Origin: Syntrophomonadaceae bacterium
GTDB taxonomy: Bacteria > Bacillota > Syntrophomonadia > Syntrophomonadales > Syntrophomonadaceae
Direction of reading: 5' to 3'
DNA length: 14,198 nt
NCBI GenBank assembly: GCA_012840625.1
Contig: DUSB01000157.1
Coordinates: 1 to 14,198 of the forward strand
Position 1 is the stretch's first letter. Each line of letters begins with the position of its first letter. Position numbers and translations under genes: made by a program. The notes under the pieces are model-generated. The model did not search any database. It was given only the letters and a program-made list of their open reading frames with translations, and was not told where the DNA came from. Below, piece after piece: positions 12,963-14,198 of the stretch.

Positions 12963-14198
12963 ATGACAAAAGCAAAGCATGATCCCATGCAGACCGTTGC
13001 CAGCCTCAGAGAATCTCAATGGATGTCAATCGGTTCAGAGCTTGAACGGCAGGCCGCTGAGCAGGCAGATCAAACTGCTTTGATTTTCGAAGACCGCTTT
13101 ATTTCTTTTGGAGAATTAAATCAGCTCAGTAATCAGTATGCCCATTTCTTTTCCCAGCAGGGATTTAAAAAAGGAGATGTGGTAGCACTATTGATGGAAA
13201 ACCGTCCTGAATTCCTGATAGCCGCTACCGGGCTCTCCAAGCTAGGGGTTATTATCTCCCTGATTAATAATGGCGTACGCAATGAAGTGCTCGCTCATGC
13301 TCTAAATATCTGTGATGCTCAAGCCCTCATAATAGGAGAAGAATTACTGGAACCCTACCTGCAGATAAAAGATCAAATCCACCTGCAGGATCCGGCCAGC
13401 ATCTATATTGAAGGTCAGAAACCTCCTTCTCCACTACCATCAGGAGTTGAATGGCTCAACCCTCTCCTGGCTGACTGCCCGCGGGATAATCCATCCACCA
13501 CCGGCCAGGTAAACAGTGATGATATTGCGGTTTATATATATACATCCGGTACCACCGGATTTCCCAAGGCAACCGCTGTGACCCAAAAACGCTGGCTCAT
13601 ACTCGGAAATCTTTTTACCCTGTTTGGCCAGATGGACTCCGATACCGTCCAATATATGGTTTTACCCCTGTATCACAACAGTGGCTTTGATATTGGCTAT
13701 TCCAGCCTGATTGTATCCGGCGGTACCATGGTTCTAAGACGTCGTTTTTCTGCGCGGGCCTTCTGGAAAGATGTTCACCAATACAATATTAGCTTTTTCA
13801 TCTATGTAGGCGAGCTGTGTCGCTACATCTATAACCAGCCACCACAGCCAGATGATGCGGATAATCCCCTTAAAGTAGCTGTAGGTAACGGTATGCGAGG
13901 CGATCTCATGGTTCCCTTCCGAGAACGCTTTGGCCTGGAACGGCTGGTAGAAATCTACGGAGCCACTGAAGGGGTAGGATCCTTTATTAATCTAGAAGAA
14001 ATACCCGGCATGTGCGGCAACCTAGTCATGGCCGGCATGCGTCAAGGAGAGATTATCCGTTATGATTTTGATAAAGAAGAGATCATCCGCGATGAAAACG
14101 GTTTTGCAGTCAAATGCCAGCCCGGCGAAACAGGTCTTTTGATTTGCGAAATCAACGAACTAAATGTCTTTGCCGGATACGTTAATAATCCTGCCGCA
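12963..14198 (+). CDS. FATP-type long-chain acyl-CoA synthetase, 3' end outside window
   Basis: This gene is open from the ATG at 12963 to the window end, giving 412 codons of an estimated 600 or so. It is an AMP-forming ligase that activates fatty acids to acyl-CoA through an acyl-adenylate. The ATP/P-loop signature IYTSGTTGFPKA includes T194-K202, and the YGATEG motif is at 332-337. The stretch YVGELCRYIYNQPPQPDDADNP, then VAVGNGMRGDLMVPFRERFG, is characteristic of the fatty-acid-transport-protein (FATP/very-long-chain) subgroup rather than ordinary FadD. GGAGGTG (12949-12955) lies 7 nt before the start. It is divergent from the NAGPA gene and has its own candidate promoter. In a fatty-acid-degrading anaerobe it would feed beta-oxidation; it could also serve lipid remodelling. 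Confidence 0.93.
   Translation, partial: MTKAKHDPMQTVASLRESQWMSIGSELERQAAEQADQTALIFEDRFISFGELNQLSNQYAHFFSQQGFKKGDVVALLMENRPEFLIAATGLSKLGVIISLINNGVRNEVLAHALNICDAQALIIGEELLEPYLQIKDQIHLQDPASIYIEGQKPPSPLPSGVEWLNPLLADCPRDNPSTTGQVNSDDIAVYIYTSGTTGFPKATAVTQKRWLILGNLFTLFGQMDSDTVQYMVLPLYHNSGFDIGYSSLIVSGGTMVLRRRFSARAFWKDVHQYNISFFIYVGELCRYIYNQPPQPDDADNPLKVAVGNGMRGDLMVPFRERFGLERLVEIYGATEGVGSFINLEEIPGMCGNLVMAGMRQGEIIRYDFDKEEIIRDENGFAVKCQPGETGLLICEINELNVFAGYVNNPAA

Noticed and set aside
1..14198. Mobile elements, CRISPR arrays, tRNA or rRNA genes, defence cassettes
   Set aside because: I found no repeat arrays, transposase motifs, tRNA-like cloverleafs or recognisable defence proteins on either strand.

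Overview
The window reads as an ordinary chromosomal stretch from a low-to-mid-GC, Gram-positive-type anaerobe of the Clostridia. The evidence is: strong GGAGG-type ribosome sites; GTG and TTG starts; an S-layer homology (SLH) protein; a rubrerythrin; a Ku/LigD repair set of the kind found in spore-formers; a YjfB-type motility protein; and a FATP-type acyl-CoA synthetase. A fatty-acid-using relative of Syntrophomonas would fit, but that is inference from gene content and no marker gene settles it. I see no tRNA, rRNA, CRISPR array, transposase, phage gene or attachment site.

Layout. Positions 1-1773 (+) hold the 3' end of an AI-2E family transporter, a YihY/BrkB membrane protein and an NT5C-type nucleotidase, closely spaced and probably one transcription unit. 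A small DUF4342 protein (1754-2029, -) runs into the nucleotidase with a 20-bp overlap. An SLH protein (2195-3106, +), with a clear sigma-A promoter and an overlapping palindrome, converges on rubrerythrin (3201-3752, -); the two share a bidirectional terminator. A gap of about 450 bp follows. It carries a Fur/PerR-like palindrome on the rubrerythrin side and a sigma-G-like promoter on the other.

Positions 4208-6885 (+) encode bacterial non-homologous end joining: Ku, then the ligase and polymerase modules of LigD as two separate genes. There is no phosphoesterase module. Facing them on the minus strand are a DUF815 AAA ATPase and a hotdog thioesterase, probably co-transcribed, and then a membrane protein with a degenerate NERD-like domain that has its own terminator. 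An alpha/beta hydrolase (9762-10652, +) converges on a YjfB-like gene (10832-11017, -) across a second bidirectional terminator. Upstream of yjfB on the same strand lies a large secreted NAGPA/copper-amine-oxidase-N protein (11082-12605). The window ends inside a divergent FATP-type long-chain acyl-CoA synthetase (12963 onward, +), which has a long structured leader.

Functionally the window is a mosaic of small units. The one coherent system is the ku-lig-pol end-joining operon. Its split modules and sigma-G-like promoter are the most interesting points here. Nothing I can see amounts to a wholly undescribed system. The best candidates for new biology are the NERD-like membrane protein with lost catalytic residues, the SLH promoter palindrome, and the unexplained leaders around 12672-12955.
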